From CAYQQQ01 sp964420125 (GTDB lineage Bacteria; Actinomycetota; Acidimicrobiia; Acidimicrobiales; Microtrichaceae), in assembly GCA_964420125.1 (NCBI GenBank), contig CAYQQQ010000015.1:28338-92337 (forward strand): a DNA stretch of 64,000 nucleotides, read 5' to 3'. The notes beneath the pieces were generated by a model that had not been told where the DNA came from, ran no database searches, and saw nothing but the letters and a program-made list of their open reading frames with translations. This document shows, in pieces, positions 6,034 to 22,852 of this stretch. Position numbers and translations under genes: made by a program. Each line of letters starts with the position of its first letter. Within the stretch, counting starts at the first letter, position 1.

Positions 6034-8700
6034 TCACCCCGAGAGGGACTCCTCGCCGAGCAGCTCCGTGAGCTCGAGGCGCGAGTGGATCCCCAGCTTC
6101 TCGTAGACCCGCTGGAGCTGGTTGGCCACCGTGCGCACCGACGTGCCCAGCTGCTGGGAGATGGCTCGGTTCGCCAACCCTTCCGAGGCGAGCACGGCGA
6201 CGGTGTACTCCCGATCGGTGAGCGGTGAGGCCGTGTCGCGCAGCGCGGGAGTCCTCGCGGCCCCGCAGTCGGCGCGCAGCCGGGCGATCGTGCCGGCCGC
6301 CGCCATGGTCTGCACCCGGTCGGCGGAGCTCCCGGCCGGGGCGAGCCGGGCGGCCTGCGACGCGGCTTCCAGGGCGAGCAGCACCAGACCTCCCTGCTCG
6401 AACCGGTCGGCGGTCGCCAGCAGGTCGGCCACATCCCCTGCGGCGAGGGAGCGGGCGTGGTCGGCGCACACCGAGTCCCACCAGGTGGCTCCTGGCCTCG
6501 CCGCCATCCGGGTGAGCGGTTCGCACGCCGCCTCGACGGCCCCGTAGCGGACGGCGTCGTGGAGGCTGGTCGTGCGATGGAAGTGCTCGGCCTCGAAGCG
6601 GTTCGCCAGGCTCAGGCACCGCTGCACCGCCTCGTCGGTGCGACCTTCCGCAGCGAGGATCGCGGCCTCGGCCCTCTCCGCCCACCAGGACCGTCGATCC
6701 TCCGAGGCTCCAGGAAGGCGCGCTGCGCGATCGAGGAGCTGACGAGCCGCGCGGTGATGCCCGCCGGCGGCGGACTGGAGGGACAGCAGCGGCAGCAGCC
6801 AGGCGCCGAGCTGGACGGGCGAGCTCCGCTGGAGGCGTTCCAGCTCCTCCGGGCGGACCCGGTGCCCGACCGGTGCGCCGGTCAGCGCGCTGCGCGCCAG
6901 GGGCATCAGCCGCCGGATCATCCACGAGTCGAGCACCGCATCGGTGTCGAGCGCCGGCAGGCCGTCGACCGGACCGTCGAGCTCGCCCAGCCGGCCGACC
7001 TGGTGGAGGGCGAGCATTCGCACCATCACCAGGAGCAGCGCCGCCGGCGGGTGATCCCAGGCCCCGGGGTGCTCGTGCAGCGTCGTCAGGACGGTCTCCG
7101 GGTCGCCGACGGCCACGTGCGCGGCCAGGAGGCCCGGGAGCGCGTCGAGCGGGAACCCACCCGACCTGCGAGCATCCCGCACGTGCTCCGCTGCGGCGAG
7201 GACCGCTCCCCGGTGGTGCTCGGCGCTCGCCAACAGCGCCCGGAGGTCGTGCGCCGAGGCATCCTCGGCGTGGTCGAGCGCTCCTCGGAGGAGCAGTGCT
7301 GCCCGGTCGGCGTCGCCGAGGTCGTGCAGCACGGCGAGGGAGTGCCCGACGGCCACCTGCGATGCCGTCGCCCCGGGCACGTCGGGGGTGAGCTGGGCGA
7401 AGGCCGTCTCGGCCTCCTCGGCCCGTCGCAGCATGGAGAGGGCGCCGGCGCGGGCGAGCGCCCCGTCGAGGCTCCAACCGCACGCCTGGGCTGCCTCGGC
7501 GAGCTCCAGCGCCTCCTCGGGTCGGTGGTGGACCAGGGCGCGCTTCGCCGCCTCGGCCAGGACCTGCGGATCGCAGCGCCCGAGGGCCAGGAGGAGCCGA
7601 GCGCGCAGGGCCGTCGTGACGCCCCCGGCCCGGGCGCACGGTGACAGGTCGAGCTCGGTGAGCACCGCCGCCGCCGCCGCCCGCTGACGTGCCCGTCCTC
7701 CGGCATCGCGGTGTCGCTGTCGGAGGAGCCCAGCCGAGAACCGCAGCACGCGTCCGCCGCCCGTTGGCTCGGACACCAGGACTCCCGCCCACACGGCCTG
7801 TTCCACGGTGTGGACGCCGAAGGTGGCGACGGCCAGAGGCTCGGGCAGGTTGGCGCAGATCGCCACGGCATCGGCGAGGCGGGGGTCCTCCAGCCCGGCG
7901 AGCCACTCGTCGAGCGCAGCTCGGACGACGGGGTGCTCGGAGAGGAGGTGGCGCTCGGTGGCGCCCGCACGATCCTGCGGCGGTGCCGGGTCACGGGCCG
8001 GATCGCCGCCCGAGGCCCCCGCCACCAGCTGCACGAGGAGCCGGTGGCCACCGGTGAGCTCCCAGAGCTGCTCGAGGAAGCCGTCGTCCAGGTCCCCGCC
8101 GACGAGGTGACCGGCGAGATCGTCGCACGCATCTCGATCCAGCGGGCCGAGGTCCACCCGCACGCAGCCGGGAGTGGACGCGAGGCGGCGCAGCCCGTCC
8201 GGTTGGTCCCTGTGGGGGCTGAGCGCCAGCACTGTGGGACACCCCTCGTCGAGCACGAGCTGCTCGACGAGGGTGAGCGACGCTGCATCGAGCAGATGGG
8301 CGTCGTCGACCAGCAGCACGACCTTCGCTGCCGAGAGGCGGCGGCGGAGCGCGCCGATCAGCACGGGCGTGGAACCGACATCCAAATCCTCGAGGTCGGC
8401 GCCGTCGACCAGGAGGTGACCGAAGGGTGCCAGGGGCACCGAGGCACCAGTGTCGCAGCCCCTCACGATCTCGACCCTGCGCACCTGACCGCCCAACCGC
8501 TCGTGCAGGTTGCGCAACACGGAGCCGCTGCCGCTGCGGGGAGGGCCCGAGAGCACGGCCAGGGGGAGCCGACCGGCACGCGCCGCACGCTTCGGGTCGA
8601 TCGCAACAGACAGCTGTTCCACCACCCCTCGAGGGACGGTCGGGTTGCCAGTCGCATCCGGTGGGCGTGCGCCCGGAAGGTCGGAGATGGTGGTGGTCAT
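6034..8700 (-). CDS. Large LuxR-family regulator with AAA-like domain
   Basis: The 888-residue protein has the LAL/MalT-like layout: an N-terminal nucleotide-binding-like domain (about 25-280), a long helical repeat region, and a C-terminal LuxR helix-turn-helix in the last 60 residues (LTDREYTVAVLASEGLANRA, ISQQLGTSVRTVANQLQRVY). The Walker B-like strand KVVLLVDDAHLLD is present, but the expected P-loop reads SGPPRSGSGS at 51-60: the GxxxxG frame is kept and the catalytic lysine is missing. The start is set at the ATG of MTTTISDLPG; an in-frame upstream ATG would add 57 residues of unlikely composition. It is divergent from the lipoprotein gene, a possible target. The signal is unknown. Confidence 0.82.
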   Translation of the reverse strand: MTTTISDLPGARPPDATGNPTVPRGVVEQLSVAIDPKRAARAGRLPLAVLSGPPRSGSGSVLRNLHERLGGQVRRVEIVRGCDTGASVPLAPFGHLLVDGADLEDLDVGSTPVLIGALRRRLSAAKVVLLVDDAHLLDAASLTLVEQLVLDEGCPTVLALSPHRDQPDGLRRLASTPGCVRVDLGPLDRDACDDLAGHLVGGDLDDGFLEQLWELTGGHRLLVQLVAGASGGDPARDPAPPQDRAGATERHLLSEHPVVRAALDEWLAGLEDPRLADAVAICANLPEPLAVATFGVHTVEQAVWAGVLVSEPTGGGRVLRFSAGLLRQRHRDAGGRARQRAAAAAVLTELDLSPCARAGGVTTALRARLLLALGRCDPQVLAEAAKRALVHHRPEEALELAEAAQACGWSLDGALARAGALSMLRRAEEAETAFAQLTPDVPGATASQVAVGHSLAVLHDLGDADRAALLLRGALDHAEDASAHDLRALLASAEHHRGAVLAAAEHVRDARRSGGFPLDALPGLLAAHVAVGDPETVLTTLHEHPGAWDHPPAALLLVMVRMLALHQVGRLGELDGPVDGLPALDTDAVLDSWMIRRLMPLARSALTGAPVGHRVRPEELERLQRSSPVQLGAWLLPLLSLQSAAGGHHRAARQLLDRAARLPGASEDRRSWWAERAEAAILAAEGRTDEAVQRCLSLANRFEAEHFHRTTSLHDAVRYGAVEAACEPLTRMAARPGATWWDSVCADHARSLAAGDVADLLATADRFEQGGLVLLALEAASQAARLAPAGSSADRVQTMAAAGTIARLRADCGAARTPALRDTASPLTDREYTVAVLASEGLANRAISQQLGTSVRTVANQLQRVYEKLGIHSRLELTELLGEESLSG

Positions 8701-8882
8701 GGCTGCGGTTCTCGTCGTCGGCGGTCTCTCCACATCAACGCCTGGGCGGCTCGGTTCCCGTCGCGACGAGAGCGAAAATTGCGAGCGATCCCACGCGTTG
8801 GTGCCAGGTCCTCGACCTCGTGCGTCCCTCGCGCGCGAGGATCTCTCCGGGAGGACGAGATGGGTCGACATGGGAGAGAGCG
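8701..8882. promoter_or_regulatory. Divergent intergenic region
   Basis: These 182 bases separate the LuxR-type regulator and the lipoprotein gene, so both promoters must lie here. It has a locally AT-rich patch (GAGCGAAAATTGCGAGCG, about 8770-8787). No perfect -10 or palindrome was identified with confidence. Confidence 0.35.
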
Positions 8883-10433
8883 GTGAGGCGCCTCGTGGCC
8901 GGTGGATCTTTCGGCGGGAGGGTCGCGGTCGCCGCCGTGGTGGTGGCGTTGCTGGTGTCGGCGTGTGCCCAGGGCGAGTCGGAGCAGCAGGCCGGCGAGG
9001 CGGACAGGGTGACGGCGGTGACCGGGGCGCCGTCGGCGGGTCCGGCTCCGGCCAGGGCGGACGACGCCGGCTCTCAGGACGACGGGAGCGAGACCGCGAC
9101 GGACCCGTCGGGAATCCCGACGCTCGAGCTGACGCCGCTGGGCTCCGGGGCCGAGGAGTGGGACTCCTTGCGCAGCAGCGACGACGACCTCTACGCCATG
9201 ACGACCTCTGACCGTCTCGCCCGGGTGGACCCCGCCACGGGCGAGGTGCTGGCCGACGCCGAGGTCGGGGCGCTGGAGGGCTGGACCGCCACGCCGGACG
9301 GCCTGGTACTGCTGGGCGCCGACCGTCGGATGGTGACGGTGCTGGAGCCTGACACGCTCGCCACCCGTCACGTGGTCGACCTCGGTGCGGACGCCCGAGC
9401 AGGGATGAACGCCGATCTCCCCCGCACCTCGGAGCTCTGGCTCGGACTGCGCGTCCTCAACGCCGACGTGCTGGCCGGCACCACCACGCGGATGGAGGCC
9501 GTGCGCCTCGACCTCACCTCCGGGACGATCCTCGAACGCCACCCGGCCCCGCCGTGCGGTGCCGGCTCGGTGGTGCAACCGGCTCCGGACACCCTGGTCT
9601 TCGGTGTGGCGTGCGCCGAACAGCTCGCGATCCTCGACCTGGGGACCGGAGCGCTGGAGGTGAAGGAAGCCTTCCCTGCGGGGGCGCAGCTCCTGGCGCT
9701 GGACGGGCAGGTGTTCATCCGCTGGAAGGAGTTCGGCTACCTGGGTCGCCTCGACCCGAGCACCGGCGTGCTCGACACGCTCGACCTGAACGCCGACGGT
9801 CCCGTCCTGTCGGACCTCTTCGGGCTGAACGCCGGTCCGCGAGGGATCTGGGTGGTGGGCCAGACCGCCGAGGAGGGGTCACCCGACGTGCTGCACCTGG
9901 TCGATCCCGAGGAGCTCACGGTGGTGGCCCGCGCTCGGATCCCGCAGGGGTCGCTGGCCATCGTCGGCGACAGCGGCTACACGGCGGTCGAGGGTGCGCT
10001 GCACCGCTTCGAGCTGTCGCAGGTCGACGGCGGCGCACCGGACAGGACGGTCCGTCCGGCGCTGGGCGCGCCGGCGCCGGTCGAACCGCACACCGAGGAG
10101 GAGCAGTCGGTGCTGGAGGCCTTCGCGCTCGTGTTCGATCCCGCGCTCGACAACGCGGCGGTCGCCGATCACCTGCCCCCCGATCCTGCGGTGCTCGATG
10201 CCCGCCAGGCCGTTCGCGACGGTGCGGCGAAGGTCTGGCCCGGAGCGGAACCGGTGGCGACGGCGCTCTCCACCGATGGCGACGCGGCCACGCTCGACTA
10301 CGTGTTCCTCGTCGAGGGGAAGCTCGCCTTCCCTCCGCTGTCAGCGGATCTCGATCGGGTGGACGGGCGCTGGATCGTGACCGGCGACTCGATCTGCCGA
10401 CTCGCCGAGCTGGCCGCTGCCGCTCGGTGCTGA
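8883..10433 (+). CDS. Lipoprotein with beta-propeller-like body
   Basis: The 516-residue protein has a signal peptide ending in a lipobox (VALLVSAC, Cys28), then a Gly/Asp/Ser-rich linker to about residue 80. From about 90 to 390 there are repeated strand-turn units such as LARVDPATGEVLADAEVG, VLEPDTLATRHVVDLG, LAILDLGTGALEV and YLGRLDPSTGVLDTLDL, typical of a YVTN/PQQ-like propeller. A separate C-terminal domain (about 415-516) ends in a Cys pair (SICRLAELAAAARC). It is probably anchored outside the membrane. The GTG start follows a GGGAGAGAG purine run at 8872. Function is not recognised; the divergent regulator may control it. Confidence 0.75.
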   Translation: MRRLVAGGSFGGRVAVAAVVVALLVSACAQGESEQQAGEADRVTAVTGAPSAGPAPARADDAGSQDDGSETATDPSGIPTLELTPLGSGAEEWDSLRSSDDDLYAMTTSDRLARVDPATGEVLADAEVGALEGWTATPDGLVLLGADRRMVTVLEPDTLATRHVVDLGADARAGMNADLPRTSELWLGLRVLNADVLAGTTTRMEAVRLDLTSGTILERHPAPPCGAGSVVQPAPDTLVFGVACAEQLAILDLGTGALEVKEAFPAGAQLLALDGQVFIRWKEFGYLGRLDPSTGVLDTLDLNADGPVLSDLFGLNAGPRGIWVVGQTAEEGSPDVLHLVDPEELTVVARARIPQGSLAIVGDSGYTAVEGALHRFELSQVDGGAPDRTVRPALGAPAPVEPHTEEEQSVLEAFALVFDPALDNAAVADHLPPDPAVLDARQAVRDGAAKVWPGAEPVATALSTDGDAATLDYVFLVEGKLAFPPLSADLDRVDGRWIVTGDSICRLAELAAAARC

Positions 10434-10836
10434 GCGCGATCCCGCAGGGGGCCTCGCCCCCGACCTTCGCGGTCACGTGGGCGACGTCCAAGCGGACAAG
10501 GCCGGAGAGCGGGGCGAACACGCCGGCCCTGCCCGCTTGAGCACGGGTCCACCCTTCGCCGTCGCGAGCAGTGACCCACTCCCATCGTCGGTGTTCCGGA
10601 CGCAGCGCGCATGAGCACTCACCTACTCATCGGTCGTCGCGTCGCAGTTGCTGGTTGAGGGCCGGCGGACGGCGGTGATCGGCGGTAGATCTCACCTCCT
10701 TGGCCATGAGTAGGCAGTTACTCATGACACTGAGGGCGGATGCCACTAGACGAAGGGTGTCGCGTGGCCGTGCCGCGTGATTCGAGGTCATGGGTGCCCG
10801 CTGGTCGCTGCGGGTACCTGAGCGATCGGATGGGTC
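10434..10836 (+). other. 400-base regulatory gap before the RHS gene
   Basis: No gene is supported here. GGGGG-CCTCG-CCCCC at 10447-10461 could end transcription of the lipoprotein gene. A perfect inverted repeat CATGAGTA ... TACTCATG (10705-10726, 6-base spacer) and related half-sites near 10612-10629 (ATGAGCACTCACCTACTCAT) suggest an operator upstream of the RHS gene. Local GC is lower than in the flanking genes. Confidence 0.4.
10705..10726. promoter_or_regulatory. 8-bp perfect inverted repeat, candidate operator
   Basis: CATGAGTA and its exact reverse complement TACTCATG are separated by 6 bases. A further TACTCAT lies at about 10623, in the same gap. The spacing suits a dimeric helix-turn-helix regulator. 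It lies about 110 bases upstream of the RHS start codon. The regulator is unknown. Confidence 0.4.
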
Positions 10837-18285
<7,449 letters not shown>

Positions 18286-18333
18286 TGAACCGCGAGCCAA
18301 ACCAGGTTCGTGGCAGAGCGAGAGGATTGAATA

Positions 18334-21303
18334 GTGCAGAGAGAGCGAAGCTCTAGTCAACTGTGTCGTGTGCTCGCATTAGGGGTCCTCATGGCTCTCC
18401 TGGCAATGGTTGCGTGCACTCCCAAACCGAATCCCGGACTGGGGGCGCCGGATCCAGCGGCAGACGCGCTGGCAATACTGCGGGCGGAGTCGCTGATTCC
18501 GGCGAGCATAGCTGTCGGTGATCAGGGCGATGTCTCGATGCCAAGCCTGGACGTTCCAGTCCCGCTAAACGTGGCGGAAGATCCCATTGCAAGCGCGAGT
18601 TGGTTCATCGGTCGGTTCTCGGCGCTGCTCGGCGTTGAACCCAGAGATCTTGTTGCGAGCAAGTCACTGGATAACGATGATCGCGAGAGGAGCGTCAGGT
18701 TCGCACAGTACTATCTCGATCTTCCTGTCTATCGAGCACACATGATCCTCAGCCTTGACGAAGACTCCGACAGCGTGACGTCCGTACTTGGCAACTACCT
18801 TCCAAACCCTGGAGAGACCCTGGCTGGACTTGTGCCCGCCGAGGAAGGTGGTCGTATCAGCAGCTTCACGTCCGAGGTCGACGCCGTGCTGAGCGCTGCC
18901 GCACTGTACGGCGCGGCGGTCGACACAATGGGAGTTCCCGAACTCACGTGGTTTGTTCCCTCGATTTCCGGCGTGCCGGGGGATCCCCGTCTCGCGTGGC
19001 GCGTGATTCTTGACGGGCAACGGCCAGAGACTGGGGACATGATCGAGGAGGTGGTGCTTGATGCAGAGAACCTCAGCGAGCTCTATTCGGTTCGTGGAAG
19101 CGCCTCCAGTGACTTCTACGGAGAAGACTTCGAGATCTCACGTGTTGATGATGACGATGACAACATGAACCTTTGTTACGCTTTTGACAACCTCGAGGAG
19201 GTGTTCGATGAAGACGGAATCCTCGGATCCGCCTTTAGCGCGGATGCATTTCTCGCATACCGATCCTTGCACGATACATATCATAGGTTCTTCGCGCTTG
19301 GCCGCATGTCCTGGGATCACTACTACTGGGGTGGATCAGGGCCGCTCTATGTGTATTTCCGGCCGGACGACATTCAAGTTGTGGTCGAAGAGGAGCAGGC
19401 GATCTCTGGGATCGCCAGCTATATGGGTGGGGCATGTGAAACCTTGATCTTCTCGCCGGGGAGTGTCACAGACGAGATAATGGTCCACGAGTTCACGCAT
19501 GGGATTACCGACCACGTTGATGGGCCAAGCGGGAAGAATGAGCCCGGAGCACTCAACGAAGGGCTTTCGGACATCATGTCAGCCTCACTCCACGATGATT
19601 GGTACCACGGCGATCCGCTGGGCTCCTGCTCCTCTGATGGTGTGGGCAGTCTCTTTCGTTCGTTGGCGGACCCTGCTGATTGCGGGGATCCGGATCAGTA
19701 TAGCGAGAAGAAGTCTGGAAAGCCGGATGATGGGTTCGTCCACTCGAATTCTACGATCGTCAGCCACGCTGCTTTCTTGGCTGCCAGGGGCGGGCAGCAC
19801 GCTGGGACTGGTATCGCCGTTCCGAGCAGTGGCATGGGGTCTTGGAAGGTGGCAGTTATATGGCACGATGCGCTGTCCAACTACACGGGCGAGTCAACGA
19901 AGATGAAGGGACTCCGGAATGCTGTGGTTGCTGCAGCGAGGAAGTACGATCGGAAGTTGCAGACGTATTCGTCGCATGACGTATGCGTCGCTATCAAGGC
20001 CCATGAGGCGGTGGAGCTAGGGGTGGGCGATGTCGATTGCGATGGTCTTGACGACAGCGCTGATAGCGACTCAGACAACGATGGAGTGCCTGACGCCAAG
20101 GATTCGGACCAGGACAACGACGGGATCTCCAACGGTAAGGACAACTGCCCAAGGCTGAGCAATCCGGGACAGACAGACGTTGATGGTGATGGCATTGGCG
20201 ACAGTTGTGAGGCTGATGCAGATGCCGATGGAGTGTTCAATAGACGGGACAACTGTCCGTATGTGAAGAATGCGGGACAGAAGGACGAGGACTTGGATGG
20301 CAAGGGAGACGCTTGTGATGACAGTGATCAGGACGGATTAACGGATGAGGCTGAGATTGCTCTCGGCACAAATCGTAATCGTAAGGACAGCGACAACGAT
20401 GGGATCAGGGACAACGAGGAGGTTCGGCGCCAGCTCAATCCGCTAAGGGCCGACACCGATGGTGATGGATTGTCGGATCTAGTCGAGGTGAAGAGCATTT
20501 CAAATGGTGGCAGCGGGACCGATCCGCGAAAGCGAGACACCGATGGCGATACGCGTGGCGACGGTGCGGACAACTGTGCGCTGGTCCCTAATTGGAATCA
20601 AGCTGATGCGGATGGAGATGGGGTTGGAGATGTATGCGACAATGCTCCGATTCTTGTGAACCCGTCTCAGTCGGACACAGATGGCGACGGTATTGCAGAT
20701 GTCATCGATGATGATGACGACGGGGATGGAAAATTGGACAGTGCTGACAACTGTCCTGCGGTCGCGAATACCTGGCAAGCGGATCTCGACGGCGACGGTG
20801 TTGGATCTGCGTGTGATGTTGACGAGGTTGAGTTGTCCGGAGATGACCTGAGCGGAGTTCACCTCTACGCTGAGTCGGTCGGGCGAGTGAGGATTCCGAT
20901 TCGACCCTGTGATCAGTACTGTGGGCAACGGCTTGGGCGAGGGGAACTCACTCGTGTGAGTCTGCAGTTCACCTTGCCCCGCCTTGTCCGCATCGTGGAC
21001 AACTTCGGGAGGGTGATGTCGACTGCGCCCGTGTCGACATCCGCCGAGCTGGCGTTCACCCCCAACCCTGACTCAGCAGTGGACTTGGGTTCTGGGCTCG
21101 ATTCGCCACGCACGCAGTACTTCGCCGAGATCAGTCGCCCACCTGGGTTGGCATGTGAGGTGACGTGTCAGGAGACGCTGATCGTCGACGGCAGCGCTGT
21201 GACCGGTCCGCGGGTGTCCATTGCGGAGGTCCCGCCGACAACAGCTCCGGGCCCGGTTCACGAAGCGGGTGAGGGGAGCGGTGTGACCGTTCCGGGTTCA
21301 TGA
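18334..21303 (+). CDS. M4 (thermolysin-type) metalloprotease lipoprotein with TSP3 repeats
   Basis: The 989-residue protein has a signal peptide with Cys28 (LAMVAC), a propeptide of FTP type (VRFAQYYLDLPVYRAHMILS), and a complete zinc site: HEFTH at 385-389, the third ligand E409 in GALNEGLSDIM, and the transition-state His470 in DGFVHSNSTIVSHAAF. Residues about 565-829 carry repeated DxDxDGxxD/DNCPxxxN units, thrombospondin type 3-like calcium-binding repeats. A C-terminal Cys-containing domain follows (CDQYCGQRL, CEVTCQETL). The GTG start has GAGAGGA 8 bases upstream. It lies 48 bases after the RHS gene in the same low-GC segment (about 52-55%), so the two were probably acquired and are expressed together. 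Confidence 0.9.
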   Translation: MQRERSSSQLCRVLALGVLMALLAMVACTPKPNPGLGAPDPAADALAILRAESLIPASIAVGDQGDVSMPSLDVPVPLNVAEDPIASASWFIGRFSALLGVEPRDLVASKSLDNDDRERSVRFAQYYLDLPVYRAHMILSLDEDSDSVTSVLGNYLPNPGETLAGLVPAEEGGRISSFTSEVDAVLSAAALYGAAVDTMGVPELTWFVPSISGVPGDPRLAWRVILDGQRPETGDMIEEVVLDAENLSELYSVRGSASSDFYGEDFEISRVDDDDDNMNLCYAFDNLEEVFDEDGILGSAFSADAFLAYRSLHDTYHRFFALGRMSWDHYYWGGSGPLYVYFRPDDIQVVVEEEQAISGIASYMGGACETLIFSPGSVTDEIMVHEFTHGITDHVDGPSGKNEPGALNEGLSDIMSASLHDDWYHGDPLGSCSSDGVGSLFRSLADPADCGDPDQYSEKKSGKPDDGFVHSNSTIVSHAAFLAARGGQHAGTGIAVPSSGMGSWKVAVIWHDALSNYTGESTKMKGLRNAVVAAARKYDRKLQTYSSHDVCVAIKAHEAVELGVGDVDCDGLDDSADSDSDNDGVPDAKDSDQDNDGISNGKDNCPRLSNPGQTDVDGDGIGDSCEADADADGVFNRRDNCPYVKNAGQKDEDLDGKGDACDDSDQDGLTDEAEIALGTNRNRKDSDNDGIRDNEEVRRQLNPLRADTDGDGLSDLVEVKSISNGGSGTDPRKRDTDGDTRGDGADNCALVPNWNQADADGDGVGDVCDNAPILVNPSQSDTDGDGIADVIDDDDDGDGKLDSADNCPAVANTWQADLDGDGVGSACDVDEVELSGDDLSGVHLYAESVGRVRIPIRPCDQYCGQRLGRGELTRVSLQFTLPRLVRIVDNFGRVMSTAPVSTSAELAFTPNPDSAVDLGSGLDSPRTQYFAEISRPPGLACEVTCQETLIVDGSAVTGPRVSIAEVPPTTAPGPVHEAGEGSGVTVPGS

Positions 21304-21712
21304 GTGCGGGTGGTTTCGAGTTGCAGGGGGCACAGCGGCGCTTCGGAGTCGCGGGGGTGTTGCGGTGTGCGAAGGCCATTGCTGTTGAGGATGAAGACCC
21401 CTGGGAGCGTTGCGAGCGTACGTGGAGACCGTCTCGACCTGAGTGGCCGTGGGCGCTGTGGTGCCCGGGTCTTGGTGAAGGACGGACGGCGGCGGCTGTT
21501 GCAACGTTCCGTGATGTCGGGATGTCGGCGGCCATGAGATCCTGCCCGGAGGCGGCCAAAGCTGACCGGGCGTGGCCAACAGAACTGCCCACTGGTGGCC
21601 AGTGGTTCTGCTCTCGTTGATGTCCGTTGCCCACCAGGGTCCGTCTGGTGGGTGCCCCTCCTGAGTCGACTGGTCGGTGTTGACCGGACCCGTCGACCAG
21701 GAGAGGCACGTG
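21304..21712 (+). other. Non-coding stretch with IS21-like left-end repeats
   Basis: No gene is supported. At about 21570-21616 an imperfect palindrome (AGAACTGCCCACTGG / CCAGTGGTTCT) resembles the multiple terminal repeats of IS21-family elements, and CCCACCAG ... CTGGTGGG forms a hairpin at 21630-21652. Both sit just upstream of a broken istA start, so this is probably the left end of that element. The part from 21304 to about 21560 has nothing recognisable; a 106-codon ORF that overlaps the protease stop was judged spurious. Confidence 0.4.
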
Positions 21713-21850
21713 ATGTCTTACGAGGAAGTTGACAGAAGTCACGGAGGTTCTTGAAGCATTCGATCTGACGCGTTCGTTCCTTGACGCGGTCGAGCTGGGG
21801 GGGTGCTTGCATTACACCGTCGCTGGGTGGGTGAGAAGGGGGACCCTTGA
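21713..21850 (+). pseudogene. IS21-family istA remnant (N-terminus only)
   Basis: Reading from 21729 gives LTEVTEVLEAFDLTRSFLDA followed by VELGGCLHYTVAGWVRRG, the N-terminal helix-turn-helix of actinobacterial IstA transposases (family pattern: EAYDLTGS..DAAELAGCDHHTVARYV). The ATG at 21713 reads MSYEEV in a different frame; a near-duplication GAAGTTGACA/GAAGTCACGG at 21725-21744 probably caused the shift. Only about 40 codons remain before the IS630 fragment begins on the other strand. It cannot make an active transposase. Confidence 0.65.
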
Positions 21851-22238
21851 GGTTCATCCAGGAGCCGTAGGTGGGGGTGAAGTGGAAGTGGAACCGGCGG
21901 TGGCGTAGCAGCCATTTGTGCACTGCGGGGGTCTTGTGGGTGGAGAGGTTGTCCAAGATGACATGGACGTCCAACTCGGCGGGGACCTGCCGGTTGATCT
22001 TGTTGAGGAACTTGATGAACTCCGCTGAGGAATGGTTCGGGCGCAGGTCGGTGATCACTTTGCCGGTGGCCATGTCGAGCGCGGCGAACAGGTCGATGGT
22101 GCCGTTGCGCTGGTAGTCATGCGTGGCCCGCGCCGGGGTGGTGGGCAGCATCGGCAGCGTGGGCGCGGTGCGGTTGAGGGCCTGGATCTGGGGTTTCTCG
22201 TCCACGGCGAACACCGCGGCGTTGACCGGCGGGTTCAT
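21851..22238 (-). pseudogene. IS630-family transposase catalytic part, truncated
   Basis: From the ATG at 22238 the frame reads MNPPVNAAVFAVDEKPQIQA, then DLFAALDMATGK, VHVILDNLSTHKTPAVHKWL and FHFHFTPTYGSWMN, the DDE catalytic domain of IS630/Tc1-mariner elements with the first two aspartates. Homology stops after SWMN (about 21852); the next residues should contain the third acidic residue (N-x-x-E) but instead run into unrelated sequence. The ORF continues artificially to 21258. Transposition activity is therefore lost. Confidence 0.8.
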
Positions 22239-22774
22239 GTGAGCCCGACCAGGTCGCGGATCTTCTCCACGAGTTGGGGATCAGGGGAGAGCCAGATCTT
22301 GAACTCGTCTTGGCGCCACGGCTTCAGCCCGAACGCCCGCCAGATCTCCGCGACGCTCTGGTGGCTGATCCCGTGCTTCGCGGCGAGCGACCGGGTCGAC
22401 CAGTGCGTCGCGTCCGCCGGCGCTGTCTCGAGGGTGTCGATCACGACCTGTTCGATCACGTCGTCGCCGATGCTGCGTGCAGCGCCGGGCCGGGGCTCGT
22501 CGACGAGTCCGTCGAGGCGTTTCTCCGCGAAGCGGTTCCGCCACTTCGTGACCGTGGCCGGGTTGCACCCGACGCGATCCGCGATCTCTTGGCGGGACAG
22601 CTCAGGGTCCGCGCACGCCAGGACGATCCGGCACCGCAACGCCAACGCCTGCGCGCTCGAATGCCGGCGAGCCCAGCTCTCGAGCTGGCGGCGCTCGGCT
22701 GCGCTCAGGATGATCTCGACGGTCGGGCGTCCCCGCTTCGACTTGGCCATGGCGTCTCCGTTCGATGCTGGCAG
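22235..22774 (-). CDS. IS630-family transposase N-terminal helix-turn-helix part
   Basis: This frame carries the DNA-binding half: LSAAERRQLESWARRHSSAQ, LSRQEIADRVGCNPATVTKW and RNRFAEKRLDGLVDEPRPG, then the linker ending DLVGLT. It stops in an ATGA overlap with the catalytic frame (22235-22238). A -1 shift would join GL to HMNPPVNAAV and restore the usual GLYxNPP junction, so the two are halves of one transposase, by programmed shift or by mutation; no slippery heptamer was seen. Several starts are possible (MAKSKRGRPT at about 22750 is typical), so the 5' limit is approximate. Confidence 0.7.
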   Translation of the reverse strand: MPASNGDAMAKSKRGRPTVEIILSAAERRQLESWARRHSSAQALALRCRIVLACADPELSRQEIADRVGCNPATVTKWRNRFAEKRLDGLVDEPRPGAARSIGDDVIEQVVIDTLETAPADATHWSTRSLAAKHGISHQSVAEIWRAFGLKPWRQDEFKIWLSPDPQLVEKIRDLVGLT

Positions 22775-22852
22775 TGTCACCAGCACGAACGCGCCACGAA
22801 CCCGAAAATTCCCGAACTCAACGATATCTTGACGAAACAACCTGACAGGACA

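Noticed and set aside
20026..20820. Aspartate-rich repeats in the protease as a possible CRISPR or tandem DNA repeat
   Set aside because: The repetition is at protein level (TSP3 calcium-binding units); the DNA copies are not identical and have no regular spacers.
21300..21620. 106-codon ORF overlapping the M4 protease stop by ATGA
   Set aside because: Mixed third-position bases, no recognisable fold, and it runs into IS21-like terminal repeats. It is more likely chance.
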